Shown: positions 25,867 through 34,981 of the stretch, in pieces
Position numbering within the stretch: the stretch's first letter is position 1
How the letters are laid out: each line of letters opens with the position of its first letter
Assembly: GCF_000423745.1 (NCBI RefSeq)
Contig: NZ_AUIO01000011.1
Location: forward strand, 1-64,000
Reading direction: 5' to 3'
Length of the DNA stretch: 64,000 nt
Source: Streptococcus plurextorum DSM 22810
GTDB taxonomy: Bacteria > Bacillota > Bacilli > Lactobacillales > Streptococcaceae
The notes under the pieces: generated by a model
What the model was told of the DNA's origin: nothing
The model's input: the letters and a program-made list of their open reading frames with translations, nothing else
The model's database searches: none
Translations under genes and position numbers: made by a program

Positions 25867-26328
25867 TCACATGTTTTTCTGACAATCTGGGCAAATACCA
25901 TAAACGGACAAGACTTCCTTGGTAATTTTGTAACCTGTTTGCTCATGGGCTTCGCGTTTGAGGCTAGGAATTTCCACGTCCATGAAGTCAGTGATTTTCC
26001 CGCACTTTTCACAGATGACATTAAGGTGCTCGTGGCCCATGAAGTCATAGTAGGTCGTTGGATCGTTGGTACGCTTGAGCTCGGTCACAAACCCTTCTTC
26101 TAAGAGCAGTTTGAGGTTATTATATACCGTGGCTAAACTCATATTAGGATAGTTTGGTAATAAATCCTTGTAGATCATCTCAGCACTAGGATGCTGGTCG
26201 CTTTCGATGATATAGGCGACGACTGCTTTTCGAGTCTCTGTAATCCGGACGCCGATTTCTTTTAAATGGGTAATCACATGGTCATAACTGGTTTGGTGTT
26301 CTCTAGTGAGATGGGAATGGAGTTCCAT
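25867..26328 (-). CDS. perR: Fur-family metalloregulator (PerR-like)
   Basis: A Fur/PerR-fold regulator of 153 residues. The winged helix holds VRITETRKAVVAYI and PNMSLATVYNNLKLLLEEG. The dimerisation domain has structural zinc pairs CEKCG and CPDCQ, and the metal region HEHLNVICEKC. Streptococci usually have a single Fur homologue acting as PerR, and this one neighbours a Per-box-controlled pmtA. An ATG 14 codons upstream is unlikely because AAAGGAG precedes the chosen start. Confidence 0.88.
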   Translation of the reverse strand: MELHSHLTREHQTSYDHVITHLKEIGVRITETRKAVVAYIIESDQHPSAEMIYKDLLPNYPNMSLATVYNNLKLLLEEGFVTELKRTNDPTTYYDFMGHEHLNVICEKCGKITDFMDVEIPSLKREAHEQTGYKITKEVLSVYGICPDCQKNM

Positions 26329-26420
26329 AGTTCTCCTTTCTTTAAATAGAAATATTCTAATTAATGTCACTGTTATTATACACCTTTTTCAGCAAAAGTG
26401 CTAATGGAAGTCTTAAAACA

Positions 26421-26446
26421 ACTAGGATCGAGTCGTTAATCCTAGT
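26421..26446. other. Hairpin between perR and truA
   Basis: ACTAGGAT pairs with ATCCTAGT. No gene reads into it from upstream, so its role is unclear. Confidence 0.35.
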
Positions 26447-26523
26447 CATTCTTTTTATAGAAAGGTTTGCAAAGCGGAGTAAGAAGCTTAAAACTGTGAT
26501 AGCACAGTTTGTTGATTTTAAAC

Positions 26524-26552
26524 TTGTCGTCTGATGAGGGCTGTGCTACAAT
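26524..26552 (+). promoter_or_regulatory. Promoter of truA operon
   Basis: TTGTCG (26524-26529) and TACAAT (26547-26552), 17 bases apart, with a TGC extension. The start codon is only 7 bases beyond, so the message is nearly leaderless. Confidence 0.65.
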
Positions 26553-26558
26553 CAGAAC

Positions 26559-27308
26559 ATGACAAGATATAAGGCGATTATTTCCTATGATGGAACACAG
26601 TTTTCGGGTTTTCAGCGTCAGCCCCATGCGCGTAGCGTCCAAGAAGAGATTGAAAAGACACTGCTAAAGTTAAACAGTGGCCAAGCAGTGACGATTCACG
26701 GAGCTGGACGAACGGATGCTGGTGTGCATGCGTATGGTCAGGTGATTCACTTTGATTTGCCACAGAGGCGTGATGTGGAGAAACTGCGCTTTGGTTTGGA
26801 TACGCAGTGCCCAGAGGATATTGATATCGTTTCTATCGAAGAGGTGGCTGATGATTTTCATTGTCGTTACGCCAAACATAGCAAAACTTATGAATTTTTA
26901 GTAGATACGGGTCGTCCTAAAAATCCCATGATGCGAAACTATGCGACTCACTATCCCTATGCTGTCAATGTAGCTGATATGCAAGAGGCTATCAAAGATT
27001 TGGTTGGCACTCATGATTTTACGGGCTTTACAGCAACAGGAACGAGCGTGAGTAATAAAGTAAGAACCATTACCAAAGCAAGCGTTGAAAGAGATGTTAA
27101 GACTGGTTTTTTAGTCTTTACCTTTTCTGGCAATGGCTTTCTTTACAAGCAGGTTCGAAATATGGTTGGGACTCTTTTGAAGATTGGAAATGGTCGAATG
27201 CCCATAAGTCAGATTAAGACCATACTAGCCTCAAAGGACCGCAATCTAGCTGGTCCAACTGCTGCTGGTAATGGTCTATACCTCAAGGAGATTATCTATG
27301 AAGAGTAA
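26559..27308 (+). CDS. truA: tRNA pseudouridine synthase A
   Basis: TruA (249 residues) makes pseudouridine at positions 38-40 of tRNA. The N-terminus [18 protein letters not shown] is typical. The catalytic aspartate lies in [16 protein letters not shown] (near residue 52), and [14 protein letters not shown] lies near the C-terminus. The gene overlaps the next by 11 bases, indicating coupling. Confidence 0.97.
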   Translation: MTRYKAIISYDGTQFSGFQRQPHARSVQEEIEKTLLKLNSGQAVTIHGAGRTDAGVHAYGQVIHFDLPQRRDVEKLRFGLDTQCPEDIDIVSIEEVADDFHCRYAKHSKTYEFLVDTGRPKNPMMRNYATHYPYAVNVADMQEAIKDLVGTHDFTGFTATGTSVSNKVRTITKASVERDVKTGFLVFTFSGNGFLYKQVRNMVGTLLKIGNGRMPISQIKTILASKDRNLAGPTAAGNGLYLKEIIYEE

Positions 27309-28068
27309 GTATATTTTAGCCCTATCTGGTAACGATATTTTCAGTGGCGGAGGTCTACATGCAGATTTGACAACTTATGCTGTGAATGGTTTTCATGGGT
27401 TTGTGGCGGTGACTTGTCTAGCTGCTGTAACGGACAATGGCTTTGAAGTTTTTGCAACAGATAATCATCTCTTTCGTCATCAGCTCACAAGTTTGGAGAA
27501 GGTGCCTTTTTCTGGTATCAAACTTGGGCTCTTACCAAATGTGGCCATTGCTGAGCAGGCACTTGATTTTGTCAAAGCTCATCCAGACATTCCAATCGTT
27601 TTGGACCCTGTCTTGGTCTGTAAAGAAAGTCATGATGTTGAGGTATCTGCCCTGCGAGAGCAGTTATTAAACTTTTTCCCCCATGTCACTCTCATCACTC
27701 CAAATCTGGTTGAAGCAGAGCTATTGTCTCAAAGGAAGATTCAAAGTCTTGATGACATGAAAATTGCTGCACAAACACTCTTTGATTTGGGGGCTAAGCA
27801 TGTGGTGATAAAAGGCGGTAATCGTCTAGACAGTGCGCGTGCCTTAGATCTTTTTTATGACGGTAAGGAGTTTGTGGTTCTAGAGAACCCGGTTCTTAAG
27901 GGGAATAATATCGGTGCTGGCTGTACTTTTGCGTCAAGCATTATCAGTCGGCTAGTGGCTGGAGAAAGTCCAAAACAGGCTGTTGCTACAGCGAAGTCTT
28001 TTGTTTTCCAAGCCATTCAACAATCAGATGATTATGGAGTGATTCAATTTGAGACGAGAAACAACTAG
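27298..28068 (+). CDS. ThiD-like pyridoxal / hydroxymethylpyrimidine kinase
   Basis: A ribokinase-fold kinase of 256 residues. [17 protein letters not shown] lies at the N-terminus, [16 protein letters not shown] in the middle and the anion-hole segment [12 protein letters not shown] near the C-terminus. Cysteine replaces the usual aspartate of GTGD, as in the dual-cysteine pyridoxal kinases of the ThiD-like group. Vitamin B6 salvage is therefore as likely as HMP phosphorylation. The ATG at 27298 overlaps the end of truA. The next gene is an ECF substrate subunit, consistent with vitamin uptake. Confidence 0.8.
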   Translation: MKSKYILALSGNDIFSGGGLHADLTTYAVNGFHGFVAVTCLAAVTDNGFEVFATDNHLFRHQLTSLEKVPFSGIKLGLLPNVAIAEQALDFVKAHPDIPIVLDPVLVCKESHDVEVSALREQLLNFFPHVTLITPNLVEAELLSQRKIQSLDDMKIAAQTLFDLGAKHVVIKGGNRLDSARALDLFYDGKEFVVLENPVLKGNNIGAGCTFASSIISRLVAGESPKQAVATAKSFVFQAIQQSDDYGVIQFETRNN

Positions 28069-28516
28069 GAAACTGACGCTTTTGTCCCTTTTGACGGGGC
28101 TGACTTTGGTACTAGGTTCTTACTTTAAACTGCCTACAGGTAATGGAGTGACAACCTTGTTGGATGTTGGGATCTTTTTTACTGCCTTTTACTTGGGTAG
28201 GACAGAAGGGGCTATTGTTGGTGGTTTATCTGCCTTTCTATTTGATTTGTTAGCAGGCTATCCTCAATGGATGTTTATCAGCCTTTTAGCGCACGGCATT
28301 CAGGGGTATTTTGCTGGTTTTTCTGGGAAAAAAAGGATAGTTGGTTTAGTTGCGGCTACTGTGCTGATGGTTGGGATTTATTTTCTGGCATCAAGCCTTA
28401 TGTATGGTGTGGTTGCTGCTAGTGCGGATCTTGTGACAAACATTATGCAGAATGTTGTTGGTATTGTAGGAGCTTATTTTCTCTACATAGGATTATCAAA
28501 AGTCAAGGAGCGTTGA
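28049..28516 (+). CDS. ECF transporter substrate-binding (S) component
   Basis: An integral membrane protein of 155 residues with five or six hydrophobic segments. The early motif [18 protein letters not shown] and the later [20 protein letters not shown] fit S components that share an EcfAAT module encoded elsewhere. Its place after a ThiD-like kinase suggests pyridoxine or a thiamin pyrimidine as ligand. The start is TTG at 28049 inside the kinase gene with GGAG upstream. Confidence 0.78.
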   Translation: MRRETTRKLTLLSLLTGLTLVLGSYFKLPTGNGVTTLLDVGIFFTAFYLGRTEGAIVGGLSAFLFDLLAGYPQWMFISLLAHGIQGYFAGFSGKKRIVGLVAATVLMVGIYFLASSLMYGVVAASADLVTNIMQNVVGIVGAYFLYIGLSKVKER

Positions 28517-28517
28517 T

Positions 28518-29081
28518 ATGGAATTACAACTGTTAGCAAACCAAACCAGAGACCTTATGCGAGATATCATTGAGCGCTCTGCTATTCAAAAGGGGCAGAT
28601 ATTTGTTCTAGGTTTGTCTTCTAGTGAGGTCATTGGTGGGCATATCGGTAAAAATTCCAGTCTAGAAGTCGGTGAAGTGATTGTTGAAACCATTTTGGAT
28701 ATTTTGACTCCCAAGGGGATTTATCTAGCTGTTCAAGGCTGCGAACACCTCAATCGTGCCTTGGTGGTGGAGCGGGAATTGGCAATCCAGAAGGACTTGG
28801 AAATAGTCAATGTCTTACCCACCCTTCATGCAGGTGGTTCAGGTCAGTTGGCGGCCTTCAAGTATATGAAGGACCCAGTGGAAGTCGAGTTTATCACCGC
28901 TCAGGCTGGTATAGACATTGGCGATACAGCTATCGGCATGCACATCAAGCACGTCCAAGTTCCGATCAGACCTAGTCTGCGTGAGATTGGTCAGGCTCAT
29001 GTCACCGCTCTTGCCAGCCGCCCAAAACTAATCGGTGGAGGTCGTGCGGCCTATCAAGAAGACAAGATACGGAAGAATTAG
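28518..29081 (+). CDS. TIGR01440 (YwlG/UPF0340) family protein
   Basis: A conserved protein of 187 residues of unknown role, recognised by ILGLSSSEV-like [20 protein letters not shown], by [14 protein letters not shown] and by [15 protein letters not shown]. It directly follows the ECF component and shares its transcript, which ends at a terminator one base on. The family occurs widely in Firmicutes without a proven reaction. Confidence 0.85.
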   Translation: MELQLLANQTRDLMRDIIERSAIQKGQIFVLGLSSSEVIGGHIGKNSSLEVGEVIVETILDILTPKGIYLAVQGCEHLNRALVVERELAIQKDLEIVNVLPTLHAGGSGQLAAFKYMKDPVEVEFITAQAGIDIGDTAIGMHIKHVQVPIRPSLREIGQAHVTALASRPKLIGGGRAAYQEDKIRKN

Positions 29082-29108
29082 TCACAACCAATCGGTTGTG
29101 ATTTTTTT
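29082..29108 (+). terminator. Terminator after the TIGR01440 gene
   Basis: TCACAACC-AATC-GGTTGTGA followed by TTTTTTT. Confidence 0.92.
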
Positions 29109-29119
29109 GAACTAAATCC

Positions 29120-29173
29120 TTGCCAAGTGGATTTTCTTATGTCAAACTTGTTCTTATAATTGATACAACAATA
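29120..29173 (+). promoter_or_regulatory. Promoter and Rrf2-type operator of the EthD-like gene
   Basis: TTGCCA (29120-29125) and CAAACT (29143-29148), 17 bases apart, are followed at once by TGTTCTTATA-ATTGA-TACAACAATA (29149-29173). This is an imperfect version of the operator at the Rrf2 gene downstream. Confidence 0.65.
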
Positions 29174-29193
29174 AATAAAAAGGAGATACTCTA

Positions 29194-29958
29194 ATGACTA
29201 AAGAATGTGAAAAACGATTTTCAGTTTCTATTTTACTATGGATGAGAGAAGATAAACCACGCCAAGAGGGAATGGATTATTGGTCGGGTCCTCGCTCGCA
29301 GATTATTGCCTCGTCACCGGGATTGCTTGAATACCGCCAGCAACATTTGAGTGATACAGAACATAGTTTTTGGCCGAAAGCGACAGGCTTGGAGACGACT
29401 GTTCCAGGAGACCGTCGGATTGATGGCATTGCGGAAGTGACCTATCAGAAGTTATTGGCACCAATAGGCGGTCGCCGTCAGACTGCTCTTGCCTTTGAAG
29501 ATGAGGTCAATGTTTTCCGTCGGACCTTGATGCACATGGGCTTCCCTTATTCATCACGCTGGTACCATACTGGTACTCAGGCACAAACCCAACTGCGTGA
29601 TGTCCTTTACTTCCGTCGCAAAGATGGTGTGAAGAGCGACAGCTTCAAAACATTTGTTCAAGATGGACTCGCCAGTCAACTGGTGACAGTCCCTGGAGTA
29701 ACGGAAGTACGGACACAGGTCTATCTTCCTTGGAATAAAGCGACTTGGAATACCCCAAATGTTGCCCATGACAATCCTAAAGAGGACCACCTTCATGCCT
29801 CCATCATCCTAGGTTTTGCGGATCAGGTGGCAAGAGAGGCCTTCTATGTCAACCTAGCTCCGCAGTTGAATGCAGAAGTGGTGCAATACGCCTCCGCAGT
29901 CCACGCCTATCATATAGAAAAAACCTTGCCATTTGTCCTAGACGGCAAACGCATGTAA
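29194..29958 (+). CDS. EthD-like dimeric alpha/beta-barrel protein
   Basis: A cytosolic protein of 254 residues. Its first third (FSVSILLWMREDKPRQEGMD, then YWSGPRSQII and SPGLLEYRQQHL) follows the EthD-type ferredoxin-like pattern. A second similar unit may lie in the C-terminal half (LVTVPGVTEVRTQVY and HLHASIILGFADQVAREAFY). Relatives act in quinone or aromatic-compound chemistry, but the reaction here is unknown. The Rrf2-type operator before it ties it to the downstream redox operon. Confidence 0.6.
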   Translation: MTKECEKRFSVSILLWMREDKPRQEGMDYWSGPRSQIIASSPGLLEYRQQHLSDTEHSFWPKATGLETTVPGDRRIDGIAEVTYQKLLAPIGGRRQTALAFEDEVNVFRRTLMHMGFPYSSRWYHTGTQAQTQLRDVLYFRRKDGVKSDSFKTFVQDGLASQLVTVPGVTEVRTQVYLPWNKATWNTPNVAHDNPKEDHLHASIILGFADQVAREAFYVNLAPQLNAEVVQYASAVHAYHIEKTLPFVLDGKRM

Positions 29959-30010
29959 GATAAGCGACTTCTTGGTCGAATGCTTTGTTAAAAAAAATCA
30001 AGCAAAAGAC

Positions 30011-30064
30011 TTGCCAAGAAGTCTAGCTTATGGTAAACTTGTTCTTGTAAATGATACAAGAACA
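30011..30064 (+). promoter_or_regulatory. Promoter and autoregulatory operator of Rrf2 regulator 4
   Basis: TTGCCA (30011-30016) and TAAACT (30034-30039) with 17-base spacing are followed by a perfect palindrome, TGTTCTTGTA-AATGA-TACAAGAACA (30040-30064), over the start of transcription. Confidence 0.78.
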
Positions 30065-30077
30065 GAAAGGAGACAAG

Positions 30078-30509
30078 ATGGATACAAAGTTTTCAGTAGC
30101 CCTTCATATACTGACCATGATCAGTGAGAGTAAGAAAATACTTAGCTCGCAAGCCTTGGCTGAGAGCGTTGGCACCAATGCCAGCTACATCCGCAAGGTG
30201 ATTGCACTCTTGAAAAATGCAGGCTTAATCACTTCGCACCAAGGACGATCAGGCTACCAATTGAGCAAGTCCCCTAAGGATATTAGCTTATTGGAAATCT
30301 ACCTTGCGACACAAGAAGTGGAGCATATTCGTCTATTTCAGATTCACCAGAATGCCAATCTTACTTGTCCAGTTGGGCAGCATATAGAAGGTGCAATGGT
30401 TCCCATCTTTTCCAGCGTTGAACAAGAACTGGAAAATCAACTCAGTCGTCAATCCTTGAATAATGTGATTGATAATCTCTATCAATCCGCACAAGAAACC
30501 CGAATCTGA
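30078..30509 (+). CDS. Rrf2-family transcriptional regulator 4
   Basis: A winged-helix Rrf2 protein of 143 residues (FSVALHILTMISESKKILSS; recognition region TNASYIRKVIALLKNAGLI; wing QGRSGYQLSKSPKDI). The single cysteine lies in ANLTCPVGQHIEG, so an Fe-S cluster is unlikely. The ATG at 30078 follows AAAGGAGA. Its palindrome differs from that of the three NmrA-linked Rrf2 proteins, so it is a separate regulatory circuit. Confidence 0.87.
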   Translation: MDTKFSVALHILTMISESKKILSSQALAESVGTNASYIRKVIALLKNAGLITSHQGRSGYQLSKSPKDISLLEIYLATQEVEHIRLFQIHQNANLTCPVGQHIEGAMVPIFSSVEQELENQLSRQSLNNVIDNLYQSAQETRI

Positions 30510-30541
30510 CCTCGGTCAGATTTTATAAAACTGAACATAGA

Positions 30542-30558
30542 CCTGTAAGTGATACAGG
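30542..30558. promoter_or_regulatory. Rrf2-type operator before the MDR oxidoreductase
   Basis: CCTGTA-AGTGA-TACAGG has the same TGTA-N5-TACA core as the sites at 29149 and 30040. Confidence 0.65.
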
Positions 30559-30588
30559 AACAAACCAAAGAATAGAAAAGAGAACAAC

Positions 30589-31590
30589 ATGAAAGTAGCA
30601 CAACACATATCTTATAACAAAAACAACATCACCCTTAACCTAACTGACATTGCTAAACCTCAAATCAAACCAAACCAAGTCCTTGTCAAAGTGACCGCAG
30701 CAGGCGTTAATCCATTGGATAACATGATTTCACGCGGAGATGTGAAATTGATTGTCCCTTACAAATTGCCCCAAACAGCTGGAAATGAAGTGGTTGGCTT
30801 GGTTGAAGAAGTAGGTTCAAACGTGACGACATTTGCAGCAGGTGACCGTGTCTTCGGTCGTCTTCCATTTGATAGTATCGGTGCTTTTGCTGAGTATGTA
30901 GCGGTTGAGGCTACAGCCCTTGCCAAGGTTCCTGCCTACTTGACAGATGAGGAAGCGGCTGCTGTTCCTTTGACAGCTTTGACCATCATGCAGGCCCTCG
31001 AGCTCATGGGTGCTGAGGCAGGCAAGACCATCTTCATCTCAGGCGGAACTGGTGGTGTCGGCGGTATGGCTATCCCGATTGCCAAAGCCAAGGGATTGAC
31101 CGTCATTACTAATGGTGATGCGGCAAGTGCAGAGCGGGTGTTGTTATTGGGTGCAGACCAGTTTATCGATTACAAGACAGAAGATTACACCAAAACACTT
31201 AGCAATGTTGACTATGTCTTGGACACACTTGGCGGTGCAGAAACAGAGAAACAAATGTCAATCATGAAAAAAGGTGGACAGCTGGTTTCCCTTCGTGCCA
31301 TGCCAAATGGTGAATTTGCCAAACGTATGAATTTGCCAAAATGGAAACAAATCTTGTTTGGCCTAGCTGGTCGTTCATTTGACAAAATGGCTAAAAAATA
31401 CGGTGTTCACTACCATTTCATTTTCGTAGTGAGCAATGGTCGCCAGCTGCAAGAAGTAGCAGACATTTTCAGCAAGCTCGAAATCAAACCGTCTATCGAT
31501 ACAGTTTATCCATTTGAAGAAGTCAACGCAGCACTTGATAAGGTTGCCAACGGTCGTTCACGCGGAAAAACCGTCCTCAGTTTCAACTAA
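30589..31590 (+). CDS. Zinc-free medium-chain dehydrogenase (quinone oxidoreductase type)
   Basis: An MDR-family NADPH oxidoreductase of 333 residues: GroES-like N-terminal domain (VKVTAAGVNPLDNMISRGDV), then a Rossmann domain with FISGGTGGVGGMAIPIAKAKG near residue 145. The catalytic zinc ligands are lacking, which fits enone or quinone reductases. It is first in an operon with a hydrolase, an SDR and an old-yellow-enzyme gene, under an Rrf2-type operator. Confidence 0.88.
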   Translation: MKVAQHISYNKNNITLNLTDIAKPQIKPNQVLVKVTAAGVNPLDNMISRGDVKLIVPYKLPQTAGNEVVGLVEEVGSNVTTFAAGDRVFGRLPFDSIGAFAEYVAVEATALAKVPAYLTDEEAAAVPLTALTIMQALELMGAEAGKTIFISGGTGGVGGMAIPIAKAKGLTVITNGDAASAERVLLLGADQFIDYKTEDYTKTLSNVDYVLDTLGGAETEKQMSIMKKGGQLVSLRAMPNGEFAKRMNLPKWKQILFGLAGRSFDKMAKKYGVHYHFIFVVSNGRQLQEVADIFSKLEIKPSIDTVYPFEEVNAALDKVANGRSRGKTVLSFN

Positions 31591-31615
31591 AACAATAGAA
31601 TATACAAGGGAAATA

Positions 31616-32461
31616 ATGTCTTATATTACAACTAAAAACCAATACATCACCGTTTCAAACAATAAAATCGCCTACCGTGAGCTCAGCAAGGGCAAGTCAG
31701 ACATTCCTTTGGTCATGCTGGTTCACCTAGCTGCGACCTTGGACAACTGGGATCCCAAATTGCTGGATTTGCTGGCTGAAAAGCACCATGTGATTGTCCT
31801 AGACCTTCCTGGCGTAGGAGCTAGTCAAGGCAAGGTGGCTCCGACTATTCCAGGAATGGCTGAGCAGGCTGTTTCTATTATCAAGGCTTTGGGTCATGAG
31901 AAAATCAATTTGCTGGGTCTGTCTATGGGTGGTTTCATTGCTCAAGAAATCGTTCGTCTGGATAGTCAGCTGGTTAACCGTTTGATTTTAGCAGGTACAG
32001 GTCCTCGTGGTGGTTTTGAAGTTGATAAGGTGACTGGGAAAACCTTCCGCTACATGCTGAAGGCTGGTTTGGAGCGTGTGGATCCAAAACGCTACATCTT
32101 CTACAATCATGATGAAGCAGGTCGTTTGGAGGCAGAAAAAGTCTTGGGTCGTATGGGGCAAAGAAGTGCTGCTCATGCAGACAAGGACATGAATGTTCCA
32201 GGATTTTTGACTCAGCTGAAAGCTATCAAACGCTGGGGAAGAGAGCGGCAAGATGATATGACCTTTATCATCCAACCAACTCTGATCGTCAATGGGGATA
32301 AGGACATGCAAGTTCCAACAGAAAATTCTTACACCATGCATGAGAAGATCAAAAATAGCCAACTGATCATCTATCCAAATGCAGGTCACGGCTCGATCTT
32401 CCAAAATGCAGAGGATTTTTCGAAAGCCTTACTAGCCTTTTTGGAGGAAACTAATGCCTAA
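31616..32461 (+). CDS. Alpha/beta hydrolase
   Basis: A hydrolase of 281 residues with oxyanion region VMLVHLAATLDNWDP, nucleophile elbow LLGLSMGGFIAQE (serine near residue 102) and late acid/histidine pair (NGDKDMQVPTENS, NAGHGSIFQN). The ATG at 31616 follows AAGGGAAAT. It overlaps the next gene by eight bases. The substrate is unknown, probably an ester or lactone related to the neighbouring redox enzymes. Confidence 0.87.
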   Translation: MSYITTKNQYITVSNNKIAYRELSKGKSDIPLVMLVHLAATLDNWDPKLLDLLAEKHHVIVLDLPGVGASQGKVAPTIPGMAEQAVSIIKALGHEKINLLGLSMGGFIAQEIVRLDSQLVNRLILAGTGPRGGFEVDKVTGKTFRYMLKAGLERVDPKRYIFYNHDEAGRLEAEKVLGRMGQRSAAHADKDMNVPGFLTQLKAIKRWGRERQDDMTFIIQPTLIVNGDKDMQVPTENSYTMHEKIKNSQLIIYPNAGHGSIFQNAEDFSKALLAFLEETNA

Positions 32462-33323
32462 AACCATTTTAATCACAGGATCGACGGATGGAATCGGCAA
32501 ACACCTAGCCATGAAACTAGCTAGTGAAGGCAATGAAGTGATCTTGCACGGACGAAATAGCGAAAAGCTCCGTGTAGCCCTCAGTGATATTCAACTAAAA
32601 ACAGGAAATAAAAAGATTCACGGCTACCTTGCAGACTTTTCCAAGTTAGCAGATGTCTATCGTTTCAGCCAAGAGATTAAACGCGATTTTGAGCAGATTG
32701 ATGTCTTGTTAAACAATGCAGGAGCTTACTTTGGTGATGCTCGCGTGGCAACGGCAGAAAATATTGAGATGACCTTTATGCTGTCTGTCCAAGTTCCGTA
32801 TATCTTGACGACGGAATTGCTGCCCTTGCTGGAAAAAGCAGGAGGCAGGGTCATTCATACCTCTTCTTTTATGCGCCATTTTGCACAAACCAGAGGCTTG
32901 GATTTTGGTTTAGAGCAGAGCTATTCTGCAGCCATGGCTTACAATAATGCCAAACTATACACCATTTGGCTGGCCATTGCTCAGGCAGAGGCCTTAGAAA
33001 AGCAAGATTCATCTGTGACTGTCAATGCCTACCATCCTGGCTTGATTGCGACAAATTTGGGCAATGATGGGGTCAAACGCAACCTGAGAAGTCGGATTCT
33101 CACCAGTCTGATGAAACCATTTTCCAAGGATTTGGACCAAGGGATTGAAACAGGTTACTACTTAAGTCTGTCACCAGAGGTGGCTGGAGTATCAGGTCGT
33201 TATTTTGCGGAGAAAAGGTTGGCTAAGGTTAGCTTGAAAGGCTTTGATGTGGCAAAGAGCCAAGCCTTACTAGTCTATCTTGATAAGAAAATTCAAGTAT
33301 TTAAGGAGAGCGACCGTGACTAA
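32454..33323 (+). CDS. Short-chain dehydrogenase/reductase
   Basis: An SDR of 289 residues: TGSTDGIGKHLAMKLASEG is the cofactor loop, followed by NNAGAYFGDA, VIHTSSFMRH as the serine region, and AYNNAKLY as the Tyr-x-x-x-Lys catalytic pair. The architecture resembles retinol-dehydrogenase-like SDRs using NADPH. It overlaps both the upstream hydrolase and the downstream flavin oxidoreductase gene, so this is a tightly coupled operon. Confidence 0.88.
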   Translation: MPKTILITGSTDGIGKHLAMKLASEGNEVILHGRNSEKLRVALSDIQLKTGNKKIHGYLADFSKLADVYRFSQEIKRDFEQIDVLLNNAGAYFGDARVATAENIEMTFMLSVQVPYILTTELLPLLEKAGGRVIHTSSFMRHFAQTRGLDFGLEQSYSAAMAYNNAKLYTIWLAIAQAEALEKQDSSVTVNAYHPGLIATNLGNDGVKRNLRSRILTSLMKPFSKDLDQGIETGYYLSLSPEVAGVSGRYFAEKRLAKVSLKGFDVAKSQALLVYLDKKIQVFKESDRD

Positions 33324-34526
33324 GATTTTGCTAGAAAACCTCCAACTGCCCAATGGTCAGGTCTTAGACAATCGCTTTTTCAAATCCGCCATGAGCGAAA
33401 CCCTGGCAGATAGTCAGGGAGCTCCTTCAGATGACCTGATCGCCTTATACGATTTTTGGGGAAGCAGGGAATGGGTGTCCTAGTGACAGGTAATGTCATG
33501 GTAGACGGCCGCTACCTTGGTGAGCCAGGTAATGTAGTCCTTGATTCAGACGATCATCTGGCTCAATTTCGGAAATGGGCAGCCGTTGGGAAAAAGAATG
33601 GTGTGCCTATCTGGCTCCATCTCAATCACCCTGGCAAACAGATGTATCGGTCAATCAATCAAACTCCGATTGCACCCAGTGCCATTCCAATTTCTGTTGG
33701 CTCAGCTTCGGCCTTTCGTCCCCCGAGAGAAATGACCGTGTTTGACATCAAAGAAGCCAGAGATAAATTTATTGCAGCAGGCCTTCGGGCAAAAGCAGCA
33801 GGATTTACAGGTGTACAGTTACACGCTGCACATGGTTACTTGATCAATCAGTTTCTCTCGCCAGCAGATAATCAGCGGACGGACATCTATGGCGGAAGTC
33901 TGGACAATCGCATGCGATTCTTGGTGGAAGTCTATCAAGGTCTGCGTGACAAAGTGGGACCAGATTTTACCATTGCCTTGAAATTGAATGCTTCTGATTT
34001 TAAGGAAGAGGGCTTTGGTTTTGAAGATTGTAAGCATGTGGTGAAAACCATGTCTGACTTGGGTATCGACCTGATTGAGATTTCAGGTGGCAATTATGAG
34101 ACACCTGTCTTTGGCAGTGAATATGAGAATGGTGCTGGATTTGTCACCTATGCCCTTGCTCTAGCAGATTTGACTTCTGTTCCCATTGTTTCAACAGGCG
34201 GTTTCCGAAAAGTCACTCAGATGGAGGAGGCTATCAAGGATGGTGTGTCCATGATTGGCCTTGCCAGACCCTTTGTTCTTCGTCCAAGTCTTGTCAATGA
34301 TTACCGTCAAGACGGTGATGTGCAACTGACAACGCCTCGCCTGACAACAGGTCTTCCAAAACTGGATAAGGCCCTTGGTCCCATTATCGGTGTCAGTTAT
34401 TACGAGGCCCAGATGAAACGCTTGGCCAAGGGAAAATCTGTCACCGTCAGTCAACATGCCTGGCCTTATCTTCTCCAAACCGTCAAGGCCCACGGTTTGT
34501 CTGCCTTGAAACCGAGGAGGAAGTAG
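33316..34526 (+). pseudogene. Old-yellow-enzyme-type NADH:flavin oxidoreductase, frameshifted
   Basis: Two frames together encode an OYE-family protein. The GTG at 33316 (AAGGAG site) starts MTKILLENLQLPNGQVLDNR and runs to LYDFWG. After one base too few in the G-run at 33458-33461, the protein resumes as KQGMGVLVTGNVMVDGRYLG and continues to the end. AHGYLINQFLSP and DIYGGSLDNR mark the flavin and substrate regions. With five Gs it would have about 403 residues. It is a broken gene, a sequencing error or a slippage site. A degenerate copy of its 3' end lies at 36082. Confidence 0.8.
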
Positions 34527-34602
34527 AATAAGCTAGAAAAGATTTGAGAGTCCATCTCAGATCTTTTTTCGATGGATTAAGAAGAGGAAAATAAATCCGA
34601 CA
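34488..34602. repeat. Direct repeat, copy 1 (OYE 3' end plus terminator)
   Basis: About 115 bases, covering the last 13 codons of the OYE gene, its stop, its terminator and flank, recur with scattered changes at 36082-36197. Confidence 0.75.
34538..34570 (+). terminator. Terminator of the redox operon
   Basis: AGATTTGAGA pairs with TCTCAGATCT (one G-T) and is followed by TTTTTTC. Confidence 0.85.
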
Positions 34603-34680
34603 CTTTTGTTAAAAATTGTCGTTCTCTAACAGTCATTATTTGGGTAAACTAAATACATCAAATGAAAGGAGGTTTGCTTG

Positions 34681-34929
34681 ATGTCATTTTTAGAAGCAAA
34701 CGAAAAAATAGCAGAGAAAGTTGTAGGTGCTCATAAGGCAATAGAAAAAACGGTTGTGGGAGGCTATAAGGCAACAGAAAAAGCAGCAGTTTCAGGTTTC
34801 AATACAATCTCAGATAAATTTATCGGAGCATTTTTTACAAAGGATAATGAAACAGTTGAGGAAGCAAAGGCCCGCATGTCTAAAATGGACTTTAATCAAC
34901 CTAACTCATCTAAGGGTGATGACAAGTAA
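34681..34929 (+). CDS. Small repeat-containing amphipathic protein
   Basis: A protein of 82 residues made largely of four 11-residue repeats (AEKVVGAHKAI, EKTVVGGYKAT, EKAAVSGFNTI, SDKFIGAFFTK) followed by an acidic tail. The periodicity suggests a continuous amphipathic helix lying on a membrane or coiling, as in 11-mer repeat proteins. The AGGAGG site and ATG at 34681 are strong. No function was recognised. It precedes a small membrane protein gene and may form a pair with it. Confidence 0.75.
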   Translation: MSFLEANEKIAEKVVGAHKAIEKTVVGGYKATEKAAVSGFNTISDKFIGAFFTKDNETVEEAKARMSKMDFNQPNSSKGDDK

Positions 34930-34981
34930 GCAAGAGTAGATTTTCTTGCTAACCATACTAAATAAGAAGAAAAGGAATATT

